Positions 7,447 through 13,701 of a DNA stretch of 14,426 nt are shown here, one piece after another. The notes under the pieces are model-generated. The model saw nothing but the letters and a program-made list of their open reading frames with translations, was not told the origin of the DNA and made no database searches. The stretch's first letter is position 1. Each line of letters begins with the position of its first letter. Source of the DNA: DAOPXV01 sp035352535 (GTDB taxonomy: Bacteria; Muiribacteriota; UBA9980); the NCBI GenBank assembly GCA_964545075.1, contig CAZJFS010000112.1, positions 1 through 14,426 of the forward strand, in the 5' to 3' direction. The position numbers and the translations under genes are program-made.

Positions 7447-8556
7447 TCAGTATGTAAGCCCCGCCAGCATCGAAAGCACGATAATGGTCAGGGTAAATAT
7501 GGCCGTCTTCTTATATCCCATTATCGTTATAAGCGCCAGCATCGACGGAAACGAAACGGTCGGACCCGAAAGGAAAAGCGAAAGGGCGGGGCCGTCGCCC
7601 ATGCCGAATTCCTGCAAAAATTTGACTATTACCACGGAAACGCATGTTCCAAAATACATGAACGCGCCGATGACCGAAGCTATAGTGCAGCTTTTAACGT
7701 CACCGGCCCCGACATAACCTATGATGAGCTTTTTAGTGACGAAGTGCTCCGCGAACCCTATCAAAAACAAGCCGATGATAAGAGGCTTTAATATTTTATA
7801 TATGAAATGCCCGGTTCTTTCAAACCAGTACATGTATTCGTCACGCTTGAAATTTTTAAACGTATAAAGCGCGAGAACCGCAATATTTAAAAAATACAGG
7901 CCGAGCTTTATCCAGATATTAATTTTATTCGTGTCGATCTGCCCTACCGCCATCAACACGATAAGCCAGAAAAAAAGCCAGAAAACGGTCGATGCGGGTT
8001 TTTCGATATATTCTTCGTCAAGCTCCTCATCGGTCAGGCTGTTATATTCCCGGTCGGCCACGAGTTCGTCTTTAACGAGGTTTACGCCCTGCTTCGCCAT
8101 GTGCTCCCGGTCCTCTTTGCGATATATCCAGGCGAATAAAAAGCCCATTATGAAACCGTGAAGAATTGCGAAAAACGTCCTGTAAGACATCATCTTAAGC
8201 CCGAACATCTGACCGGTAAGAATTATCGCCAGAAGGTTTATCGCCGGGCCGGTCGTCAGAAACACCATCGCCGGGCCGACCCCCGCTCCGTGCCTGAAGA
8301 TGGAAGCGAAAAGAGGTATGACGCCGCACGAACACGCGGAAAAGAGAATACCCGTGACCGAAGCTATGCTGTATGATTTCATTGGGTTCACGTGCGGCCC
8401 AAGATAGTTGGTAAGCCTTCTTTCGCTTATAAAGACCTTTATCGCGCCCGATATCAAAAAAGCCGGAAGAAAAGCGCCGATTAAAAACTCGGCCATGAAA
8501 TTTTGTATCTGATACCAACCTTTAAGGCTGGCTTCCATGAATATATTTAAATCCAT
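7447..8556 (-). CDS. PF03773-family permease (ArsP/DUF318-like), substrate unknown
   Basis: A 369-residue polytopic membrane protein with the pseudo-duplicated fold of the PF03773 permeases. First half: ACSCGVIPLFASIFRHG followed by GVGPAMVFLTTGPAINLLAI (about 74-111), including the Cys-Ser-Cys of the family (C75, C77). Second half: FGTCVSVVIVKFLQ followed by DGPALSLFLSGPTVSFPSML (about 302-340), the matching repeat. A charged cytoplasmic-looking loop rich in Asp/Glu/Lys lies at about 146-186. Members include ArsP, an organoarsenical exporter, and permeases suspected of handling metals or thiol compounds; sequence alone does not fix the substrate. I see no ars regulator or arsenate reductase nearby, so an arsenic role has no contextual support. 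It lies 26 bases after the DUF1786 gene and 33 bases before the STAS gene. A GGGA lies about 12 bases before the ATG. Confidence 0.85.
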   Translation of the reverse strand: MDLNIFMEASLKGWYQIQNFMAEFLIGAFLPAFLISGAIKVFISERRLTNYLGPHVNPMKSYSIASVTGILFSACSCGVIPLFASIFRHGAGVGPAMVFLTTGPAINLLAIILTGQMFGLKMMSYRTFFAILHGFIMGFLFAWIYRKEDREHMAKQGVNLVKDELVADREYNSLTDEELDEEYIEKPASTVFWLFFWLIVLMAVGQIDTNKINIWIKLGLYFLNIAVLALYTFKNFKRDEYMYWFERTGHFIYKILKPLIIGLFLIGFAEHFVTKKLIIGYVGAGDVKSCTIASVIGAFMYFGTCVSVVIVKFLQEFGMGDGPALSLFLSGPTVSFPSMLALITIMGYKKTAIFTLTIIVLSMLAGLTY

Positions 8557-8582
8557 CTATTATAATTCCCGACATAACAACG

Positions 8583-9734
8583 TTAAACGCCATAGACATT
8601 TTTGAAGCCGCGGACCAGCCCCACCGGCCCCGACATCATCATATCCCCGCCGACGGCCGAATAATGAACCTTAAGCGATGTACGCCTGAATATATTACGA
8701 TTCGGCCCGGTCACGATAATATTTTTCACTTTTGCGAAACCTGGAGGATCGAAATATAGCGAACCGTTGCCTTCGTCGTCGAATATTTCGTCGGACGGAA
8801 GAGTCCCGTCGCAAAAGCGTTTTATATGTTTTTCGAGCTTTTCGGGTTCCTCGTCATAAACCCAGGAATGATGTTCATAAAAAGCGAGTATGCGCTCTTT
8901 TTTCACGACGACGAAAATCGCGTGATTGTTTCCCATATTCACCATGAGATAAGGTTCCGAAAGCTTCTTGTTATTAAGCTCGAGATATTCATCGGCATAT
9001 GCGAAACATCCCAGCAAAGCGGCCGGCGATGAATCCATGACGATCATCGGAAACGATGGAAGGTATGTTTTTATTTTACTTTCAAGGCTTTTAAGCCGCC
9101 GAAACGTATCGGGAACCGCGCCGTTCTTAAAGCAGAATGAGTAAGGGGTCGGAACCCGGCTGGAATTAAGGATTTTGGCAAATTCATCGAATCTGTGCTT
9201 TCTGTCTGAAATTTCTTTCTTGCAAACTCCATGGTCCTGAGCGCAAACGCAAATGCCGTCGAAGGAAAGCATGTCCTCGCCGGCCTGCTCAAAAAATGTT
9301 CTTAAAAAAGGAAACTCAAGTTCGATAAAGGAAATAATTATATCCTTTTTATCGATAAAAACGCTCCCGGCTTCATCGCCGCTTTTAGTATGTCGCATAA
9401 CGTCAGGCTCGGCGATTATCCTGATGCCGAAACCTCGGACCTCGTCAGGATCGTTTCTTATGGTATAAGCGGCTGACTCCGACATCATGACCTCGGCCTT
9501 TTTTTCCTCGGCTATCCCTATAAGCTTATGCGCGAGGGGGCCTCCGCCGATCGTATCGCCGTATATCCATATTTTTTCTTTTCCGCTCAGATTTATCATC
9601 TTCAAGGATTTGAGATATCTGCGCGACGGCGTGGGCATTACGAATTTAATACAGTTTTCTATCTTTTTGGAAGAATCATATAAAAGGGCGTCAATAGTTC
9701 CCATTCCGATATCTATAGCTAATATTTTGGACAT
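8583..9734 (-). CDS. DUF1786 family protein (ASKHA-like, often mislabelled pyruvate formate-lyase activator)
   Basis: A 383-residue soluble protein resembling DUF1786. Features that fit: an N-terminal phosphate-loop-like AIDIGMGTIDALLYD (6-20), a second glycine turn at MVNMGNNHAIFVV (264-276), MDSSPAALLG (233-242), and the C-terminal GGDMMMSGPVGLVRGF (362-377). The first two suggest an actin/Hsp70/sugar-kinase ATPase fold. The family carries a historical label of pyruvate formate-lyase activating enzyme, but I see no CX3CX2C radical-SAM cluster motif, only a cysteine-rich GICVCAQDHGVCKK stretch (160-173), so that label should not be used as a function. It starts eight bases after the FmdE-like gene, with a GGAG 11 bases before the ATG. 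The substrate and partner are unknown. Family recognition is from memory of its motifs and should be verified by profile search. Confidence 0.74.
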   Translation of the reverse strand: MSKILAIDIGMGTIDALLYDSSKKIENCIKFVMPTPSRRYLKSLKMINLSGKEKIWIYGDTIGGGPLAHKLIGIAEEKKAEVMMSESAAYTIRNDPDEVRGFGIRIIAEPDVMRHTKSGDEAGSVFIDKKDIIISFIELEFPFLRTFFEQAGEDMLSFDGICVCAQDHGVCKKEISDRKHRFDEFAKILNSSRVPTPYSFCFKNGAVPDTFRRLKSLESKIKTYLPSFPMIVMDSSPAALLGCFAYADEYLELNNKKLSEPYLMVNMGNNHAIFVVVKKERILAFYEHHSWVYDEEPEKLEKHIKRFCDGTLPSDEIFDDEGNGSLYFDPPGFAKVKNIIVTGPNRNIFRRTSLKVHYSAVGGDMMMSGPVGLVRGFKNVYGV

Positions 9735-9742
9735 GTCTTATA

Positions 9743-10396
9743 TCACTCCAGGATTTCAAATGGAAGATCCGCGCCCGCGGCAAGAGCCTCACAATAAGCG
9801 CAAAGATTTTGCCCGGACTTTTTCTTCGCGGGCGTCACGAGATAAGACTCGCCGCAATTCCGGCACACGGCGGCCGGAACAAGGTCGTCTTTCGCGGGAA
9901 TATTAACTTTTACTTTATGGCAAGAAAAAATCTGCCGTTCGGCGCGATAAAATTCCTCGATAGTCGCCTTGGAAATAAGGCTTCTGCTTCTGGAAGAGTA
10001 ATCGCGGGTTTTATAAAAAAAAGCGTAAAGCTCGGGGAATTTTTCTCCGTTTATTTTTTTAAGGTCAACGAAGACCCTGAAACCGAGAGACGTATCCCTG
10101 TTATAGAGAACAAGCGCATATCTGCCGTTATCGACAGCATTAAGCCTTAAGTATTTGTTGCCGAACGTACAACCGGTTAAAACCTGTATCGGATCGGCCA
10201 GGCATACATTCGTCTCGCACAGAGCGTTCAAAACATAACTTTTCCTATCAGGATAAAGTCCGTCTAAAAGCTCAAGCGCAAGATCGACCATATACACGCC
10301 GATAACGACGCCGGGAGCGTTTTTAACATGAAAATTCAGCGTTTTTTCGACTTGTGGCTTGAGCCTTTCATAAAGCATTTTTTTCACCAGTTCCAT
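9743..10396 (-). CDS. FmdE-like (formylmethanofuran dehydrogenase subunit E family) protein with C-terminal zinc ribbon
   Basis: A 217-residue soluble protein. The core matches the FmdE fold: FHVKNAPGVVIGVYMVDLAL (22-41), then the strongly diagnostic ETNVCLADPIQVLTGCTFGN (61-80; C65, D68, Q71, C76) and a DNGRYALVLYN strand (89-99). A C-terminal zinc ribbon is clear: C178-x2-C181 and C199-x2-C202. In typical members the N-terminal block reads FHGH-x-CPG; here the second His and the Cys are replaced by Lys and Ala, so part of the usual metal site seems lost. No other formylmethanofuran dehydrogenase subunits are in view, so this is not evidence of methanogenesis; stand-alone FmdE proteins occur widely in anaerobes. 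The start follows cheX by nine bases without an evident ribosome site, and the next gene is eight bases downstream, so cotranscription is likely. Biochemical role unknown. Confidence 0.85.
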   Translation of the reverse strand: MELVKKMLYERLKPQVEKTLNFHVKNAPGVVIGVYMVDLALELLDGLYPDRKSYVLNALCETNVCLADPIQVLTGCTFGNKYLRLNAVDNGRYALVLYNRDTSLGFRVFVDLKKINGEKFPELYAFFYKTRDYSSRSRSLISKATIEEFYRAERQIFSCHKVKVNIPAKDDLVPAAVCRNCGESYLVTPAKKKSGQNLCAYCEALAAGADLPFEILE

Positions 10397-10405
10397 TTAA
10401 ATCGA

Positions 10406-10876
10406 CTATTTATCGGTAAGACCAAGGTTTAAATTCATGACGCCGCCCGCGCATTTTATGGGAACTACAAGATGCCTTAGCTGGAGGCCGTCGCTTATGA
10501 TTATCTTCTGGCCGCTGAAAAGGGACGGTGGCGTCAAATCGAATTTATATCCAAGATTCGAAAGCTTTGAAACTGCCGTTCCGGTTATCATGTTTGCGAG
10601 TTCGTTGATCGTCGAACGGGCCATTTCGTTAAATTCCTTGAAATCCTCAAAATTCATTTTAGACACGATAGCGAGAGCCGTGGGTTCATCCATATCGTAT
10701 ATGACGCGACCCTTCAGCTGACCGGTAAGCCCGACAAGCGCTGAAACGCCGAGAGACGAAATCGGTTCAACAAGTATCTTCAACTTGTTCTTTTCAACCA
10801 TTATGTCTCGAATATTGAGCTGTTCAAGAACATATATGGCCGATTCGATGAACGGATTGATATATTCGATCTTCAT
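10406..10876 (-). CDS. cheX: Chemotaxis protein CheX (CheY-P phosphatase)
   Basis: A 156-residue cytoplasmic CheX/CheC-family protein. CheX-type proteins dephosphorylate CheY-P using a Glu-x-x-Asn pair; here it is in STINELANMITGTAVSKLSN, giving E92 and N95. The N-terminal IEYINPFIESAIYVLEQL is typical of the family. There is a single active-site helix, as in CheX and unlike classical CheC with two. The start ATG (10874-10876) lies two bases after the cheB stop and eight bases after an excellent GGGGAG (10885-10890), so independent efficient initiation is expected. It follows cheY and cheB in the same run, where it would reset the CheY and possibly the CheB receiver. The alternative of a CheC-like inhibitor without phosphatase activity is unlikely with E and N both present. 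Confidence 0.9.
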   Translation of the reverse strand: MKIEYINPFIESAIYVLEQLNIRDIMVEKNKLKILVEPISSLGVSALVGLTGQLKGRVIYDMDEPTALAIVSKMNFEDFKEFNEMARSTINELANMITGTAVSKLSNLGYKFDLTPPSLFSGQKIIISDGLQLRHLVVPIKCAGGVMNLNLGLTDK

Positions 10877-10878
10877 TA

Positions 10879-11976
10879 TTATTTCTCCCCGTTTTTTTGA
10901 TTTATTATGCTTAATAATTTCGTCGATATTTTAGAAAGGTGGACCACTTCCATTGCGGCACCCTCTTTTATAGCCATTTTTGGCATTCCAAAAACCGTGC
11001 AGGACGTTTCATCCTGGGCCATGGTGTAACCTCCCGCATCTTTTATAAGCCCAAGGCCAGTGGCGCCATCGCGGCCCATACCGGTCATTATTACCGCGAG
11101 CGTTTTAGCCCCGACCTCTTCAGCCAGCGATTTGAATAGCACATCGACCGAAGGCCTGTGGCCTGAAACAAGATCTTCTTTTGAAAGAAGCACTTTCAAA
11201 AAACCCCTGTCTTTTTTTACTTTCATGTGATAATTTCCGGGAGCTACCAAAACCCTTCCAGGACGAACCAGATCGCCATCCTCCGCCTCCTTGACTTCCA
11301 CCTGCGACTCGGAGTTGAGCCTGTCGGCAAACGCCTTGGTGAAAGTATCCGGCATGTGCTGAACCAGAACCGTTCCGGGAAAGTCCGGCGGCAGCATTGG
11401 AATTACCTGCCTTAAAGCCACGGGTCCGCCTGTAGATATCCCGATGCCTACGACTTGATTTGACGATGAAATAATAGGCTTTGAAAACAAAGGCTTTTTT
11501 ATTGGGGACGCGGATTCCTGCCTGAGCGGAGTCGTCTTGAGGTATTTTTTCAAAGCTATGCGATGCTTGTTGTTGTGCGCCTCGACAAGTTTTTCAACGA
11601 GGTCGGTCGAAATCTGTTCAATATCTTTTGAGAGCCCGCCGAGAGGTTTTGAAACGAAATCAAAAGCCCCCACTTCCAGGCATCTTATCGTTAAAACGGC
11701 GCCCTCCTGAGTAAGGCCGCTGAGCATTACGACGGGACGCGGATTTACTTCCATAATTTTTTTCAGGCACGTAAAGCCGTCCATTACAGGCATATCAACA
11801 TCGAGCGTTATAACATCCGGATTCAGCGATTCTATTTTTTGAAGCGCTATCTGACCGTTCTGGCAGGTATCCAGAACCCTGAATCTGCCGGAATTGGTAA
11901 GGATATCGGACACCAGTTTTCTCATCAAAGGCGAATCGTCAACCACAAGAGCCGTTATTTTATTGTTTTCCATCAC
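10879..11976 (-). CDS. cheB: CheB protein-glutamate methylesterase/glutamine deamidase response regulator
   Basis: A 365-residue (GTG start) or 364-residue (ATG start) CheB with both domains intact. The receiver, about 7-125, has VVDDSP, the phosphoacceptor D59 in VITLDVDMPVMDG, a Ser/Thr at VMLSG, and Lys in FVSKP. A linker of about 40 residues leads to the methylesterase domain, about 174-360, with the catalytic triad S181 in GIGISTGGP, H207 in VQHMP and D303 in MTGMGRDGATG. It removes methyl groups from receptor glutamates when phosphorylated. GTG at 11974-11976 lies nine bases after a GGAG, while the adjacent ATG at 11971-11973 is 12 bases away, so either may be used. It follows cheY by 43 bases (11977-12019), a gap without a visible terminator. 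No CheR methyltransferase is in the window. Confidence 0.96.
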   Translation of the reverse strand: MMENNKITALVVDDSPLMRKLVSDILTNSGRFRVLDTCQNGQIALQKIESLNPDVITLDVDMPVMDGFTCLKKIMEVNPRPVVMLSGLTQEGAVLTIRCLEVGAFDFVSKPLGGLSKDIEQISTDLVEKLVEAHNNKHRIALKKYLKTTPLRQESASPIKKPLFSKPIISSSNQVVGIGISTGGPVALRQVIPMLPPDFPGTVLVQHMPDTFTKAFADRLNSESQVEVKEAEDGDLVRPGRVLVAPGNYHMKVKKDRGFLKVLLSKEDLVSGHRPSVDVLFKSLAEEVGAKTLAVIMTGMGRDGATGLGLIKDAGGYTMAQDETSCTVFGMPKMAIKEGAAMEVVHLSKISTKLLSIINQKNGEK

Positions 11977-12019
11977 TTTTTCATACTCCGGAATCTTAAA
12001 TTTTAAATAATCGCAAGTC

Positions 12020-12382
12020 CTACTTCAGAGCCTTCGAAATCGCTGAAATCACACGTTCCTCGTCGAACGGCTTGACTATAAAATCTTTCGCGCCGGATTT
12101 TATAGCGTCCATGAGCGCCTCGCGCTGATCGATAGCTGTAATGACTATTATTCTGGCTTTGGCGTCCGCCTTTATTATTTCCTTCAAAGCTTCTATCCCT
12201 GAGCATTTTGGCATTATTATATCCATGGTCACAAGGTCAGGCTTTAACTGTTTATACTTTTCGATAGCGTCAAAGCCATCGACCGCCTCACCGCATATTT
12301 CATAACCTGAAACCGAAAGTATATCCTTTATCATCATCCGCATTATAAGCGCATCATCAACTACTAATATTCTTTTGGACAT
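12020..12382 (-). CDS. cheY: CheY-type single-domain response regulator
   Basis: A 120-residue stand-alone receiver. All receiver hallmarks are present: acidic pair D9/D10 in ILVVDDA, phosphoacceptor D54 in LVTMDIIMP, T82 in IVITAID, and K104 in FIVKPF. It would be phosphorylated by CheA and act on the flagellar switch or another motility target. The start is fixed by a GGAGGG (12388-12393) five bases before the ATG at 12380-12382; an in-frame GTG at 12386-12388 overlaps that ribosome site and is rejected. It is the first gene behind the promoter at 12447-12476 and is followed by cheB and cheX. As the only clearly CheY-like gene in the cluster it is the likely substrate of the CheX and CheC phosphatases. 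Confidence 0.94.
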   Translation of the reverse strand: MSKRILVVDDALIMRMMIKDILSVSGYEICGEAVDGFDAIEKYKQLKPDLVTMDIIMPKCSGIEALKEIIKADAKARIIVITAIDQREALMDAIKSGAKDFIVKPFDEERVISAISKALK

Positions 12383-12387
12383 TAACA

Positions 12388-12393
12388 CCCTCC
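12388..12393 (-). promoter_or_regulatory. Strong Shine-Dalgarno that sets the cheY start
   Basis: GGAGGG on the minus strand lies five bases before the ATG at 12382. It decides the start in favour of that ATG over the in-frame GTG at 12388, which it overlaps. Confidence 0.85.
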
Positions 12394-12446
12394 AATCGGG
12401 TATTGATTAAAATTAAAAGAAGAAGAAGAACGAAAAAACCTTACTG

Positions 12447-12476
12447 ATTGTATCCCAACATCACCCGAAATGTCAA
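12447..12476 (-). promoter_or_regulatory. Sigma70-type promoter upstream of cheY
   Basis: On the minus strand a perfect TTGACA (12471-12476) is followed after 18 bases by TACAAT (12447-12452). Transcription from about 12440 would leave a leader near 58 bases that contains four TTC repeats and the strong cheY ribosome site. The 12383-12533 gap is otherwise AT-rich; I see no GC-rich terminator hairpin after cheD, so read-through from cheD could add to this promoter. Confidence 0.8.
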
Positions 12477-12533
12477 TTATATAATTAAAATATTTGGAAT
12501 AATTATTAAGAATTAATATCAGCTCTCATCATA

Positions 12534-13022
12534 TCATATAACTTTTTCACCCACGTTAAAGTGAAGCACGGTGAGCTTTCCATTTGAAAGATCAACCAGT
12601 ATTTTTCTTCCCGTTTCGCCGCCAAGATCGCTTGCGACGACTCTTAAACCGAGTTCCTTTAGTTTTTCCGAAACGGCCGCCTGATTGCGGGAACCTATAT
12701 CGACTATCGAATTGGAGCTGAACCCGGAAAACATCTTCGCGCCGCCGCTTAATTTGCATATCAGGTTTTTTCTGTTGGCGCCTTCCCTGCAGACGGCTTC
12801 GATAAGAGCGGGAATGCCGCTGTCGGCGTATTTGGCGACGTTAAAATTGTCGCTGTCCGGATGTTCGGGGAGCATAAGATGAAGCAGTCCGCCAATTTTC
12901 AGCTTGATATCATACACAAAAACGCCGATGCACGAACCAAGCACGGTCCGGAAGAAAGCCGGAGCATGAGCTATTTTCATTTCAGCCATATTTACGCTTA
13001 TTATATTCTGATCAATTGCCAT
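12534..13022 (-). CDS. cheD: Chemoreceptor glutamine deamidase CheD
   Basis: A 162-residue cytoplasmic CheD. It deamidates receptor glutamines to glutamates and, in many species, binds CheC and raises its phosphatase activity. The catalytic Cys is C31 in RTVLGSCIGV and the catalytic His is H48 in GGLLHLMLP, with the spacing of the family; other family segments are KLSGGAKMF (90-98) and NQAAVSEKLKELGLRVVASDLGGETGRKI (113-141 region), including the GG-x-GR block. It follows cheC after 14 bases, the usual pairing, which supports a CheC-CheD regulatory complex. The start ATG at 13020-13022 has only a weak GGTGAT upstream, so translation may be coupled to cheC. Length is normal for the family. Confidence 0.95.
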   Translation of the reverse strand: MAIDQNIISVNMAEMKIAHAPAFFRTVLGSCIGVFVYDIKLKIGGLLHLMLPEHPDSDNFNVAKYADSGIPALIEAVCREGANRKNLICKLSGGAKMFSGFSSNSIVDIGSRNQAAVSEKLKELGLRVVASDLGGETGRKILVDLSNGKLTVLHFNVGEKVI

Positions 13023-13036
13023 TTATAAAATCACCA

Positions 13037-13660
13037 TCAATCTATCCTTTTCAATAAAACGGGAATTGAATCAGGAGTCGGAAGAATAAAAAAATAACCT
13101 TCGATCTTGCTTTCTTCATGAACATATTCGGTATCTATAAAGAAAATTTTCTCTCCGTAAGAGGCGTATTCTAAAAACACATTCCCCATTATCGCCCCGC
13201 CGATATCGCAGCAAATGCTTGGCGCGGAAGGCAATAAATTTATCTGAAGCATATTCACAAGCGAATTTGAAAACGAAGACCCAACGATATTGCACGTTTC
13301 CAGAATCACCGATTGGACGAGTTCATCCGTTTCCAAAGTCGTGCCAATAGGCTTTTTCAAAACCATATCGGTCATTTTGAAGGCGTCTTCGAGTTTGAAT
13401 ATGAATAGAAAGTGCCCCCTGATATCCCCGATAAGTTCCGTCGCCGAAGCGAAAACTATATCTTCGTTAAGCTTCATATTGACGCCGATTTCTTCAAGGG
13501 TCGTCATATTAACATTTAAAACGCGCAATGTAACAGTGTTCTTGAGCCACTTTGAAATCACGGTCGAAGCGTTCTCGGCGCTGCGCTGCGCTATAACCCT
13601 TATATACTCAAGATGTTTTTCGTCGATCACAATGTTGTTTTGGTTTGTAGTAGCGCTCAT
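13037..13660 (-). CDS. cheC: CheC-family CheY-P phosphatase with one degenerate active site
   Basis: A 207-residue CheC. The second active-site helix is intact: ILETCNIVGSSFSNSLV with E121 and N124, followed by LLPSAPSICCD (142-152), where CheC proteins have the conserved PS-x-P and Asp. The first repeat, IRVIAQRSAENASTVISKW (20-38), aligns with the family EIGNIGAGNAATALS block but has Val and Gln where Glu and Asn are expected, so only one catalytic site is predicted. The start is ATG 13658-13660, eight bases after a perfect AAGGAG (13669-13674). An in-frame ATG at 13706-13708 would add 16 acidic residues and overlap the upstream gene by seven bases, but it has no ribosome site. cheD follows directly, as is usual for CheC partners. 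Confidence 0.88.
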   Translation of the reverse strand: MSATTNQNNIVIDEKHLEYIRVIAQRSAENASTVISKWLKNTVTLRVLNVNMTTLEEIGVNMKLNEDIVFASATELIGDIRGHFLFIFKLEDAFKMTDMVLKKPIGTTLETDELVQSVILETCNIVGSSFSNSLVNMLQINLLPSAPSICCDIGGAIMGNVFLEYASYGEKIFFIDTEYVHEESKIEGYFFILPTPDSIPVLLKRID

Positions 13661-13668
13661 CAGACCTT

Positions 13669-13674
13669 CTCCTT
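13669..13674 (-). promoter_or_regulatory. Shine-Dalgarno deciding the cheC start
   Basis: A perfect AAGGAG on the minus strand lies eight bases before the ATG at 13660. The alternative ATG at 13708 has no comparable site, so this decides the cheC start. Confidence 0.72.
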
Positions 13675-13701
13675 CATCTTCACCGTCGATATTTATTGTT
13701 T

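Noticed and set aside
7447..8556. Assignment of the permease as ArsP (methylarsenite exporter)
   Set aside because: The family match is clear but there is no arsenic gene nearby and PF03773 permeases have varied substrates.
9743..10396. Reading the FmdE-like gene as evidence of methanogenesis
   Set aside because: No other formylmethanofuran dehydrogenase subunits are present and the surrounding genes are bacterial signalling genes.
12419..12430. Four TTC/GAA repeats in the cheY leader
   Set aside because: Too short to be a convincing variable repeat, and it does not alter the ribosome site or reading frame; probably incidental.
12477..12533. Small AT-rich inverted repeats after cheD as a terminator
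   Set aside because: The possible stems are about five A/T pairs with no GC and no clean T-run, too weak to call.
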